Source: Cryptosporangium phraense (GTDB taxonomy: Bacteria; Actinomycetota; Actinomycetes; Mycobacteriales; Cryptosporangiaceae). From it: a stretch of DNA of 64,000 bases. The notes beneath the pieces were generated by a model, which was given only the letters and a program-made list of their open reading frames with translations, searched no databases and had not been told where the DNA came from. Numbering within the stretch: position 1 is the stretch's first letter; every line of letters begins with the position of its first letter. This document shows positions 24,803 through 32,369 of the stretch, one piece after another. The stretch lies in the NCBI RefSeq assembly GCF_006912135.1, contig NZ_VIRS01000012.1, positions 159,960 to 223,959 of the forward strand. The letters run 5' to 3'. The position numbers and the translations under genes were made by a program.

Positions 24803-25273
24803 TCATGCCCCGTTGGTTTGGCCTTCGATCCGGGCGAGTACCACGTCGGCGATCGTCGTGAGCGCCTCGACCTGCTCGTGGGTGAGCCCGTCGAACATCA
24901 GCCGCCGCACGGTCTCGACGTGCCCGGGCGCGGCGGCCTCGATCGCCGAACGGCCGGCCGGCGTGAGCACGACGAACGCGCCGCGGGCGTCGCTGGGGCA
25001 GTCTTCCCGGACGACGAGACCGCGCTTCTCCATCCGCGCGAAGTGGTGCGAGAGCCGGCTCTTCTCCCACTGGAGGGCCTTGGCCAGCTCGGTCACCCGC
25101 AGCCGGCCCTCGGGAACATCGGTCAAATTGACGAGAACTTCGAAGTCGGCGAGCGAGAGTTCCGATTCAGTCTGTAGCTGCCGGGCCAGATGGGCCGTGA
25201 GCTCGGACTGCATCCGCAGGTACCGGCGCCACGCCCGCTGCTCGTCGGCGTCGAGCCACCGGGTGTCTGTCAT
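24803..25273 (-). CDS. MarR-family transcriptional regulator
   Basis: A 156-residue winged-helix regulator. The N-terminal helices are followed by the wHTH (LAKALQWEKSRLSHHFARMEKRGLVVRE, about 65-95) and a beta wing ARGAFVVLTPAGR. The ATG at 25273 follows GTGGGGG; an upstream in-frame start at 25312 would cut into the divergent promoter. It is transcribed away from the YceI gene with a 91-base gap carrying that gene's promoter, so control of yceI and of itself is likely. The ligand is unknown. Confidence 0.9.
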   Translation of the reverse strand: MTDTRWLDADEQRAWRRYLRMQSELTAHLARQLQTESELSLADFEVLVNLTDVPEGRLRVTELAKALQWEKSRLSHHFARMEKRGLVVREDCPSDARGAFVVLTPAGRSAIEAAAPGHVETVRRLMFDGLTHEQVEALTTIADVVLARIEGQTNGA

Positions 25274-25296
25274 ACCCCCACTGTACCGGGGAATAG

Positions 25297-25326
25297 TTGA
25301 CACGTCATCCAAGTTCGGTCTAGCGT
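25297..25326 (+). promoter_or_regulatory. Sigma70-type promoter of the YceI gene
   Basis: TTGACA (25297-25302), an 18-base spacer and TAGCGT (25321-25326) give one of the clearest housekeeping promoters in the window, 39 bases before the yceI ATG. A small inverted repeat TGACACGTCA overlaps the -35 box and could be the site of the divergent MarR protein. Confidence 0.65.
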
Positions 25327-25364
25327 ACTTGAAGCATCAACCAGTTCTCCCCAAGGAGCAAGAT

Positions 25365-25925
25365 ATGACCGCGCCCGCCTTCACTCTCTCGGACCTCACC
25401 GGCGAGTACACGCTCGACCCGAGCCACACCCGCATCGGTTTCGTGGCCCGTCACGCGATGGTCACCAAGGTCCGTGGCTCGTTCAACGAGTTCGAGGGCT
25501 CGGCCGTCGTCGACGGCGAGAACCCGGAGAAGTCGTCGGCCAAGGTCGTCATCAAGACCGCCAGCATCGACACCCGCAACGAGCAGCGCGACGGTCACCT
25601 CCGCAGCAACGACTTCATCAACCCGGCCGAGTACCCGGAGATCACCTGGGCCTCCACCTCGGTCAAGGCCGTCGACGCCGACAACTACGAGGTGACCGGC
25701 GACCTGACGATCAAGGGCGTGACCAAGTCGATCACGATCCCGTTCGCGTTCGAGGGCGCCGCGAAGGACCCGTTCGGCAACGTCCGGATCGGCTTCGAGG
25801 GCTCCGTGACGATCAACCGTCAGGACTTCGGCATCACCTGGAACGCCGCGCTCGAGACCGGCGGCGTGCTGGTCAGCGACAAGATCACGCTGGAGTTCGA
25901 GGTCTCGGCGATCAAGAACGCCTGA
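25365..25925 (+). CDS. YceI-family lipocalin-like protein
   Basis: A 186-residue beta-barrel protein of the YceI family, whose members bind polyisoprenoid or other long apolar ligands. Family blocks are visible: GEYTLDPSHTRIGFVARHAMVTKVRGSF, DTRNEQRDGHLRSNDF, the GDLTIKGVTKSI strand and FGITWNAALETGG. There is no signal peptide, so it is probably cytoplasmic, as in many actinomycete homologs. AAGGAG lies 6 bases before the ATG at 25365, and a good promoter sits upstream. A MarR gene is divergent. Physiological role unproven. Confidence 0.93.
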   Translation: MTAPAFTLSDLTGEYTLDPSHTRIGFVARHAMVTKVRGSFNEFEGSAVVDGENPEKSSAKVVIKTASIDTRNEQRDGHLRSNDFINPAEYPEITWASTSVKAVDADNYEVTGDLTIKGVTKSITIPFAFEGAAKDPFGNVRIGFEGSVTINRQDFGITWNAALETGGVLVSDKITLEFEVSAIKNA

Positions 25926-25959
25926 GCCGTACTTCCCGGCTTCCGCAGCGGAGGGGAGG

Positions 25960-26700
25960 ATGGTCGACATGAAATCTTCGGTCGACGTCCGCCCCTCCGC
26001 TTCGCGTGTCCGGACGAAGATCGACTGGCTCGACTCGAAGCACTCGTTCTCGTTCGGGCCGCACTACGACCCGGCCAACACCCATCACGGGTTGCTGCTG
26101 GTCAACAACGACGACATCGTGCGGCCCGGGGCCGGCTTCGAGACGCACCCGCACCGCGACATGGAGATCGTGACGTGGGTCCTGCAGGGGTCGCTGGTGC
26201 ACCAGGACTCGTCCGGGCATTCGGGCGTCATCTATCCGGGGCTGGCCCAGCGGATGAGCGCCGGGCGCGGGATCCTGCACTCGGAGAAGAACGACACGGT
26301 CGGCGTCACCGAGCCCGTGCACTTCGTCCAGATGTGGGTGCTGCCCGACGAGGCCGGGATCGACCCCGGCTACCAGCAGCTGGAGATCGAGGACGAGCTG
26401 CTGCGGGGCGGGCTGGTGCCGGTCGCGTCCGGGATGGCGGAACACGACTCGGCGATCCGGATCCGGAACAGGTACGCGGCCCTGCACGTGGCCCGGCTGG
26501 CCGCGGGGTCGTCCGTGCAACTGCCGGACGCGCCGTACCTGCACGTCTTCGTCGCTCGCGGCGCGGTGACCCTGGAGGGGCCCGGCCCCCTGGCTGAGGG
26601 CGACGCGGCCCGGCTGACCGCCGTGGGCGGAGCCCGGGTGACCGCCGACGCGGACGCCGAGATGCTGGTGTGGGAAATGCACGCGACGATCGCTTCATGA
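25960..26700 (+). CDS. Pirin family protein
   Basis: A 246-residue bicupin of the pirin family. The N-terminal cupin has the metal ligands in ETHPHRDMEIVTWVLQG and the RMSAGRGILHSE strand with a third His and Glu. Bacterial pirins are Fe(II) proteins, some with quercetinase activity or roles in binding metabolic enzymes. The ATG at 25960 and a second at 25969 both have GGAGG upstream, so the start is uncertain by three residues. It is 34 bases after yceI and 10 bases before the VOC gene, probably cotranscribed. Confidence 0.92.
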   Translation: MVDMKSSVDVRPSASRVRTKIDWLDSKHSFSFGPHYDPANTHHGLLLVNNDDIVRPGAGFETHPHRDMEIVTWVLQGSLVHQDSSGHSGVIYPGLAQRMSAGRGILHSEKNDTVGVTEPVHFVQMWVLPDEAGIDPGYQQLEIEDELLRGGLVPVASGMAEHDSAIRIRNRYAALHVARLAAGSSVQLPDAPYLHVFVARGAVTLEGPGPLAEGDAARLTAVGGARVTADADAEMLVWEMHATIAS

Positions 26701-26710
26701 GGAGGCCACG

Positions 26711-27205
26711 ATGACCGTCGATCTCGCCGCCATCGAGAAGCAGCGCGGGCTGCTCCGGGACACGTACCTGCAGCCGGAAGGCATCCGGCCGGCGTCGTCG
26801 GCGCGGGGGCTGCACCACACCGCGCTGATCAGCAGCAGCGTCGAGCGGACGATCTGGTTCTACCAGGACCTGCTGGAGTTCCCGCTGACCGAGCTGATCG
26901 AGAACCGGGACTACCCGGGCTCGTCGCACTTCTTCTTCGACATCGGGAACGGCAACCTGCTGGCGTTCTTCGACTTCCCGGGCCTGGACGTCGGGCCGTA
27001 CGCCGAGGTGCTCGGTGGGTTGCACCACGTCGCGATCTCGGTGGAGCCGGAGAAGTGGGAGTACCTGGTCCGTAAGCTCACCGACTCCGGCGTGGAGCAC
27101 GCCGTGCACAGCGGGGTGTCGGTGTACTTCCGCGACCCCGACGGGGCCCGGATCGAGCTGATCGCCGACCCCCTCGGCGAGATGTACGGCCAACACGTGC
27201 TGTGA
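26711..27205 (+). CDS. VOC (glyoxalase/dioxygenase fold) family protein
   Basis: A 164-residue vicinal-oxygen-chelate protein. Paired beta-alpha-beta modules carry the metal-ligand pattern: GLHHTALISSSVERTIWFYQDLL (first His), GGLHHVAISV (second His) and DPDGARIELI (Glu). The family includes glyoxalase I, fosfomycin resistance and extradiol dioxygenase proteins; no specific activity can be assigned. The ribosome site GGAGG overlaps the end of pirin, indicating a pirin-VOC operon. A very long inverted repeat follows. Confidence 0.9.
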   Translation: MTVDLAAIEKQRGLLRDTYLQPEGIRPASSARGLHHTALISSSVERTIWFYQDLLEFPLTELIENRDYPGSSHFFFDIGNGNLLAFFDFPGLDVGPYAEVLGGLHHVAISVEPEKWEYLVRKLTDSGVEHAVHSGVSVYFRDPDGARIELIADPLGEMYGQHVL

Positions 27206-27231
27206 GTAGCGCGCTCTTGTTTTGACCTGGA

Positions 27232-27330
27232 GCCCGCCCAGGGCGACGCTGACATCCGCGCCGCTCGACGCCGCGTATACGGAAATACTCGAGGAGTGCG
27301 GCGCGGCTGTCAGCGTCGTTCTGGGCGGGC
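27232..27330. repeat. 33-bp imperfect inverted repeat between convergent genes
   Basis: Arms at 27232-27264 and 27298-27330 match at 30 of 33 positions, beginning GCCCGCCCAG and containing CGACGCTGACA; the 33-base centre is bracketed by CTCGA/TCGAG. It lies between the ends of the convergent VOC and roadblock operons. It may be a bidirectional terminator. The arm length and the A/T-containing centre also suit a small mobile palindromic element. Confidence 0.85.
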
Positions 27331-27336
27331 CGCCCA

Positions 27337-28071
27337 CTACACCTCGATCTCGCGCTCGATGCGGGTGAGGCGGTGGCGGGCCAGGGCGAGGTTGCCGCGG
27401 GCCTTGTCGAGCATCAGGTAGAGGAACAGGCCCTTGCCGTTGCGCGAGGTCAGCGGGCGGATCAGGTGGTACTGGGAAACCAGCGTCACCAGGATGTCCT
27501 CGATCGGCTCGTCGAGACGCATGAGCTCGAGCGTCCGCATCTTGGCCCGCACGAAGTCGGTCGTACCGGCCGCGACGACGTCCAGGTCGAGGTCGTTCAC
27601 CGAGGTCAGCGTGCCCAGCGGCATGCCGCTGTTGTAGTCGATGACCGCGATGCCCATCGCGCCCTCGATGTTCATGGCTTCCTTGAGCGAAGCTTCCAGG
27701 TTCATGACAACTACTCCCTTGCGATGTGATTGCAGTGCGGGGTCGGTACCGCCGTCGGGGACGGCGGCGGGTACTGCGGGTGGGGTCAACACCGGCGGCT
27801 CCGGCAGTGGCCCCTCGACGGGCGGTCCCGTCGGAAGGGGACTGACCGCCGCCTCGATGCGGGCGGCGTAGTCCTCATCGACCGGCGCGGCGGCGAACAC
27901 CGGGTATCCGCCGACGTACTGCACCGGGTAGGCGCCGTCGATCGGCACCGGGTAACTGCCGGCGCCGGTCGCCTCGGCCACCGCCGCGTCCTGGGGTAAT
28001 TCGTGGTCCGGCGTCGAGGTGCGTCGGCGGTGACGCCCCCTCGCCCGCGACCACCAGCGGTCGCTGTTCAA
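27337..28071 (-). CDS. Roadblock/LC7-like protein with Pro-rich N-terminal extension
   Basis: 244 residues from a TTG at 28071 that overlaps the previous stop (TTGA). Residues ~1-122 are disordered and Pro/Ala-rich, with three YPV-containing repeats (SYPVPIDG, AYPVQYVG, GYPVFAAA). G/C at third positions is maintained, so the extension looks genuinely coding. Residues 123-244 form a roadblock-like alpha/beta domain (MNLEASLKEAMNIEG to LALARHRLTRIEREIEV). An internal ATG at 27705 has its own AAGGGAG site, so a separate 122-residue roadblock protein may be made as well or instead. It is the last gene of the roadblock operon. Roadblock proteins in actinomycetes usually regulate small MglA-type GTPases. 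Confidence 0.75.
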   Translation of the reverse strand: MNSDRWWSRARGRHRRRTSTPDHELPQDAAVAEATGAGSYPVPIDGAYPVQYVGGYPVFAAAPVDEDYAARIEAAVSPLPTGPPVEGPLPEPPVLTPPAVPAAVPDGGTDPALQSHRKGVVVMNLEASLKEAMNIEGAMGIAVIDYNSGMPLGTLTSVNDLDLDVVAAGTTDFVRAKMRTLELMRLDEPIEDILVTLVSQYHLIRPLTSRNGKGLFLYLMLDKARGNLALARHRLTRIEREIEV

Positions 28072-28466
28072 AGCCAGCCACCTCCGGCGCTCTCCGCGGC
28101 GTCCACCAGCGAGCCGACGCGGTCGGCGAGTGCCCGAGCTTCGAGGTGCAGACGTCCGAGGTTCGTCTCGGCGGCTGCGAGAACGGTCAGCACCGCGTAG
28201 GTGCCGGCTGCGTAGGTGACGACGTACCCGTAGGTCCCGCGCACCAGCGCCTCCTGGAATCGTCCGTGTCCGGCCTCGATCGCGATCCGTTCGCTCAGAC
28301 CGAGCGTCGTGGCGGAGAGGGCGGCCATCCCCTCCGGCTGGACACCGTGGGTGTCGTGGGCGATCAACAAGCCGTCCGCTCGGGAGACGAGGCTGCCTGA
28401 CACGTGCCGGACCCGGTCGCGCAGACCCCGGATCTCGGCAAGCACCTCGTGCTCGACGTTGTCCAC
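28068..28466 (-). CDS. Roadblock/LC7 domain protein
   Basis: A 132-residue single-domain protein starting at GTG 28466 with AAAGGAG upstream. The roadblock pattern is the helix EVLAEIRGLRDRVRHV, the strand pair SGSLVSRADGLLIAHDT, a second helix GMAALSATTLGLSERIAIEAG, and strands YGYVVTYAAGTYAVLTVLA. It is the best match here to the canonical LC7 found in Streptomyces conservons, where it partners a GTPase. No GTPase, kinase or DUF742 gene lies in this window, so the partner is elsewhere or absent. 45 bases separate it from the upstream DUF4388 gene. Confidence 0.88.
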   Translation of the reverse strand: MDNVEHEVLAEIRGLRDRVRHVSGSLVSRADGLLIAHDTHGVQPEGMAALSATTLGLSERIAIEAGHGRFQEALVRGTYGYVVTYAAGTYAVLTVLAAAETNLGRLHLEARALADRVGSLVDAAESAGGGWL

Positions 28467-28511
28467 CCGTCTCCTTTCCGGTCTAGCTGGCCGCTACGGC
28501 GTTTCGGACGG

Positions 28512-29855
28512 TCAGGAGAACTCTTGGAGAGCGTCTCTGACCCTGGTCAACGAGGCGAGTGAAGGTGCCTCCGCACGCACCTCGGGTGGGGGCGACGGCC
28601 AGCGCCCGCCGGGGTCGTCCCCGTCGGCGCCGTCCGTCCGGCCGCCCTGACTCGGGCGGACGACTCGGCTGCCGGTGACCCGCCGAGGCAGTGGCGGGAG
28701 TTCTCCGGATGCTCCGCGCTTCGGGAGCGGCGGCAGGCCGCCGGTATCCCGCTTCGGCAGCGGGGGCGGTGGGCCGGCCGACGGCGCCGTCGGGGCGTCG
28801 GCGGGCTGGCCTGTGCCTACTTCCGGGACGGGCTGGGGGTTCAGGGGGCGGGTCGGGCTCAGGGCGGACGCCAGGCTCGACGAGGGCGAGGTGGAGGTCG
28901 CGTTCGGCCGCGGCGCGTCCGGCTGCGCCGGCGTCACCGAGAACGTCCCGCTCGGCCGCGACGCCGCCGAGCCTGTCCGCGGCACCGCCGCGGATCCCAC
29001 CGGCGGCGCCTCCGGCGTCTTGGTCGTGTTCGGCCTCGTCACATACGGACGCGGGGTCGACGACGGCGACGCAGCCGAAGCAGCCGCGGGCCGAGTCGCC
29101 GGTGCGTCGGCGGGGAGGCGGGGGCCGGCCAGGCGGGAGCCGGAGACGGCCGGCCGGTACGCGGTCACGGTCGGGATCGGCACCGGCGCGGCCTCGGGCG
29201 GCGGCTGCAGGAGCCCGATCGCCGCGAGCCGCCGCACCTCCAGCAGCGACGCGTACGCGCCGCGCCCGAGCAGGGCCGCGATCTCGGTCGGTGTCCGCCG
29301 CCCGTCCGCGTGCACCAGCAGCTCCCAGCGCAACCCGTCCAGCACGACCTGGTCACGCGGCATCCGCGCCACCGGCACCACCGGCGCCCCGTCGAACACC
29401 GACGTCGGCAACGCCGCCGAGAGCAGCTCCCGGCGCCGCCCGGTCTCCCGGATCAGACGTTCGACGTCGACCGACAGCGCCCCGCCGAACCAGGACGCCT
29501 GCCCGGACGCGAACCGCACCGACGCCGGCTCCGAGCCGAGCGCGAAGAACGCCGCGTCGAACAGCGCCCCGTTCGCGCACAACTCGAGCTCGCCCTGGCT
29601 GAGATATCCCTGCTCGACCAGCAGCGCGGCCACCCGCCCGGCCGGCGCCCCGACCGTGAGCACCGACTGCCACACGTCGTCCGACAACCGGCCCGACGCG
29701 GTGAGCACCTGACCGACGCCGGGCGCGGCCTCGGCGTCCACGTGGCAGACCTGGCCCTCGCGGAGGTACACGACCGACGCGGGCGCGCCCTCGACGTGCA
29801 GCGCGCCGGTGGCCTTCAGCGCGGCCAGTTCGCGCAAAGCTTTGACCGCGGTCAT
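28512..29855 (-). CDS. DUF4388 domain protein with long Pro/Ser-rich C-terminus
   Basis: 447 residues. The N-terminal ~110 resemble DUF4388 (GALHVEGAPASVVYLREGQVCHVDAE, then VAALLVEQGYLSQGELE), a domain seen in PatA-like regulators and in roadblock/MglA networks. A winged-helix-like segment (RTPTEIAALLGRGAYASLLEVRRLAAIGLL, about 185-220) follows. The remaining ~220 residues are low-complexity Pro/Ala/Ser/Thr with PPLPKR repeats near 370-400, resembling SH3-type or disordered interaction tails. The ATG overlaps the upstream stop (ATGA). It is cytoplasmic with no membrane segment. Function unknown; scaffold for the flanking roadblock proteins is an inference. Confidence 0.8.
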   Translation of the reverse strand: MTAVKALRELAALKATGALHVEGAPASVVYLREGQVCHVDAEAAPGVGQVLTASGRLSDDVWQSVLTVGAPAGRVAALLVEQGYLSQGELELCANGALFDAAFFALGSEPASVRFASGQASWFGGALSVDVERLIRETGRRRELLSAALPTSVFDGAPVVPVARMPRDQVVLDGLRWELLVHADGRRTPTEIAALLGRGAYASLLEVRRLAAIGLLQPPPEAAPVPIPTVTAYRPAVSGSRLAGPRLPADAPATRPAAASAASPSSTPRPYVTRPNTTKTPEAPPVGSAAVPRTGSAASRPSGTFSVTPAQPDAPRPNATSTSPSSSLASALSPTRPLNPQPVPEVGTGQPADAPTAPSAGPPPPLPKRDTGGLPPLPKRGASGELPPLPRRVTGSRVVRPSQGGRTDGADGDDPGGRWPSPPPEVRAEAPSLASLTRVRDALQEFS

Positions 29856-30283
29856 CTCAGCACCAACTCGTCAGTGAGCCGGCGCAGTTCGAGCCGCGCC
29901 ATCGCCAGGTTGCTCTGTTCGCGATCGAGCCACACGTGCAGGAAGAACCGGGCATCGAACCCGAGCTCGACGAAACGCAGCAGGTGGTAGCGATCGCCGG
30001 CGGTGAGGACGATGTCTTCCCAGACGTCGCCCTTCCCGAGCCCGTCGCCGTCCGCGTCCGGGGATCGATCGAGGGCCGGGGACCGCTCGGGCCCGACGAA
30101 CGCCGCATTGTCCCGGGCCGCCCGCACCATCTCGGTCGCGCCGGCCGCGGCGGCGTCCGCCCCGCCGTAGGGCCACTCACCGACGGTGCCGACGACGAGA
30201 CCGCTGGTGAAGTCGACGAGGTTCGCCCCACGCGCTCCGGTGATGGCCATCGCGCGCTGGAGGCTCTCGTCGATACCCGGCAT
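29852..30283 (-). CDS. Roadblock-like domain protein
   Basis: A 143-residue protein and first gene of the four-gene roadblock operon. It aligns by eye with the C-terminal domain of the 27337 gene: both begin with a helix (DESLQRAMAITGARGANLVDFTSG versus EASLKEAMNIEGAMGIAVID) and end with SNLAMARLELRRLTDEL versus GNLALARHRLTRIEREI. A 25-residue Asp/Pro/Gly loop is inserted in the middle. The ATG at 30283 has GGAAGG 9 bases upstream. The two paralogs flanking a canonical LC7 suggest a heteromeric complex. Confidence 0.8.
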   Translation of the reverse strand: MPGIDESLQRAMAITGARGANLVDFTSGLVVGTVGEWPYGGADAAAAGATEMVRAARDNAAFVGPERSPALDRSPDADGDGLGKGDVWEDIVLTAGDRYHLLRFVELGFDARFFLHVWLDREQSNLAMARLELRRLTDELVLR

Positions 30284-30963
30284 CGCGCACTACCTTCCCT
30301 GAGCGGTGACACCATTCACCGGCCCGAGGTAAACGGCTATTCGGCTCATGCCGGTGTACTCAACGCCACCAGCGGCCACATCGAGCCACACTAGCGCCCA
30401 TTTAACGCCGTTTCCACTCCTCCATAATTCTTCCTGAGATCTTGCGTTGCGTCACCCGGAGCGCCGTTACCAACGGTCGCTATACGGCTACTCGGAGATT
30501 CCTTCGACGCATCACTTCGCCTGAATAGACGACCTCGCGACTCGCCGGAATAGACCATCCCGATCGGCCGTCCGGTCTCGACAGTTGCGCTCAGCATCGC
30601 GCCTGAGCAGGTCGGCCACCTGCGACGACACGGCGCGCCCGGAGAAGACACCCGACACCCGACGAGTAACCCAGCTCCCTCTTTGCGGCCCGCCGACCGC
30701 GGAACCCGTTTCCAGAGGAAACGACCATCGGAACCTTAATTGAATCCCGTTTCCGATGGACGGAGAGTGACCGTCTCGGCCGACCGACACGACCCGTCGG
30801 CGCCCCATTCCGGCGCATTGAATTCATCAAACAATTCGTTTGAGACGGCCCGGAGCAATCACCAATTCCCGGCGTCGCAATTCCGCGCCGAGAGAACACG
30901 TCACCCCTCACTGACGGACACCACCGCGCGACGCCGGCACCCGGCGTGAGCGAGGATGTGCAG
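30284..30963. other. 680-base non-coding region with two dyads
   Basis: A stretch with noticeably more A/T than its neighbours, between the roadblock operon (leaving leftward) and DUF1697 (leaving rightward). The open frames in it have no ribosome sites, no codon bias and no recognisable protein. It contains a perfect palindrome CGTTTCC-AGA-GGAAACG (30707-30723). Directly next to that is an inverted repeat CCATCGGAA (30725-30733)/TTCCGATGG (30751-30759) around an A/T-rich 17-base loop. These could be operators or the fold of a small RNA. The roadblock promoter should lie near 30300-30400. Confidence 0.6.
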
Positions 30964-31503
30964 GTGCCTGCCTACCTCGCGCTCCTCCGCGGCATCAACG
31001 TCAGCCGTAACCAACGCATCGCGATGGCCGACCTCCGGTCGCTATTGACCGGTCTGGGCCACGACGACGTCAGCACCTACCTGCAGAGCGGCAATGCGCT
31101 GTTCTCCAGCCGCGCGAAAAGTCCCGACACGTTGGCGACGCAGATCGAGGACGCGATCCGCAAGGAGTTGGGGCTCACCGTCCGTGTCCTGGTCCGGGAG
31201 GCGGCCGACCTGCACCGCGTGCTCGACGCCAATCCCCTGGCCGACGTCGCGACCGACCCGTCCAAGCTGCTGGTGACGTTCCTCTCCGTGCCGCCGGACG
31301 CCGCCGCGCTCGAGACGATCGACCCGGCGACGTACGTGCCCGAGGTGATGGCGGTCGGCGAGCGCGAGATCCACGTCTGGTACCCGGACGGCGTCCGCAA
31401 GGCGAAGCTGAACCCGCCGTTCTTCGAGAAGCGTCACCCCGGCGCGGCCGCCACCGCACGAAACTGGAACACGCTCACGAAGCTGGCGTCGATGCTGGGC
31501 TGA
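30964..31503 (+). CDS. DUF1697 domain-containing protein
   Basis: About 179 residues. The family opening AYLALLRGINVSRNQRIAMADLRSLL is unmistakable, as are YLQSGNALFSS and the C-terminal RNWNTLTKLASML. GTG 30964 is chosen because GAGG lies 8 bases upstream and homologs start at this point; in-frame GTGs at 30946 and 30958 are alternatives. The family is widespread in soil bacteria and has no known activity. Its last 29 bases overlap the convergent amidohydrolase. No operon partner. Confidence 0.9.
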   Translation: MPAYLALLRGINVSRNQRIAMADLRSLLTGLGHDDVSTYLQSGNALFSSRAKSPDTLATQIEDAIRKELGLTVRVLVREAADLHRVLDANPLADVATDPSKLLVTFLSVPPDAAALETIDPATYVPEVMAVGEREIHVWYPDGVRKAKLNPPFFEKRHPGAAATARNWNTLTKLASMLG

Positions 31504-32353
31504 GCAGCCGGGCCCCGTTCTCGTGGAGCACCCGACGCAGCCAGTCGTCCCCGAGGTCCAGCCGCACCAGGCTCTCGATCTGGTGCGCGTACGGGTACGG
31601 GATGTTCGGGTAGTCGGTGCCGAGCACGATGCGATCGGCCTGGTCGCGCAGCCGCGGGCGCAGCGCGACCGGGAACGGTGCGAGCTTCTCGGTGAAGTCG
31701 GTGAACGTCATCGTCGTGTCGAGGTGCACGTTCGGGTACGTCTCGGCCAGCGCGAGGAACTCGGCGTACTCCGGCTGCCCCAGGTGCGCGACGACCAGCG
31801 TCAGCGACGGGTGGCGGGCCAGCACCTCGCCGATCGGTCCGGGGCCGGTGAACCGGCCCGGCATCGGCCCGCTGCCACAGTGGCAGACGACCGGGACGCC
31901 GGCCTCGGCCAGCGCTCCCCACACGTCGTCCAGCAAAGGATCCCGCGGGTCGTAGGCACCCACCTGGACATGGGCCTTGAAGGCCCGCAGCCCGGCCGCG
32001 AGGCCGGCGCGGACGTAGCCGGCCGCCCCCGGCTCGGGGAAGAACGTGCCGGTCGGGACGCAGTTCGGCACCTCGCGCGCGAACGCGAGACCCCACGAGT
32101 TCAGCCACTCGGCCATCGCCGCCTTGTGCGGGTAGAGCAGCGCGGTGTGCCGGATCACGCCGAGGTCGGCGAGGAGTTCCAGCCGGGCGGCCTGATCGAG
32201 CCGGTACTCGATCGGCCACCTCGGCGACGGCAGCGCGTCGAAGTACGCCCACACCTTGCGCAGCACACGCTCGGGCATGAAGTGCACGTGGACGTCCGCG
32301 AACCCCGGGATCCCGAGTTGCCGGCAGAAATCCTGGAGCTCGGAGTCGCGCAC
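31475..32353 (-). CDS. Amidohydrolase-family (TIM-barrel) protein
   Basis: 292 residues from GTG 32353. This is an amidohydrolase-2/ACMS-decarboxylase-like metal-dependent barrel: the first metal site is FADVHVHFMPERV (HxH), then PVVCHCGSG, VVAHLG and LGTDYPNIPYPY with the final Asp. Substrate cannot be read from sequence; relatives hydrolyse lactones or decarboxylate. The start follows GTGGGG; earlier in-frame codons are Arg-rich readthrough. It lies 16 bases after the ROK kinase on the same strand and is probably the last gene of the sugar-import operon. Confidence 0.85.
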   Translation of the reverse strand: MRDSELQDFCRQLGIPGFADVHVHFMPERVLRKVWAYFDALPSPRWPIEYRLDQAARLELLADLGVIRHTALLYPHKAAMAEWLNSWGLAFAREVPNCVPTGTFFPEPGAAGYVRAGLAAGLRAFKAHVQVGAYDPRDPLLDDVWGALAEAGVPVVCHCGSGPMPGRFTGPGPIGEVLARHPSLTLVVAHLGQPEYAEFLALAETYPNVHLDTTMTFTDFTEKLAPFPVALRPRLRDQADRIVLGTDYPNIPYPYAHQIESLVRLDLGDDWLRRVLHENGARLLSPASTPAS

Positions 32354-32369
32354 GACCCCACTGTGCCAC

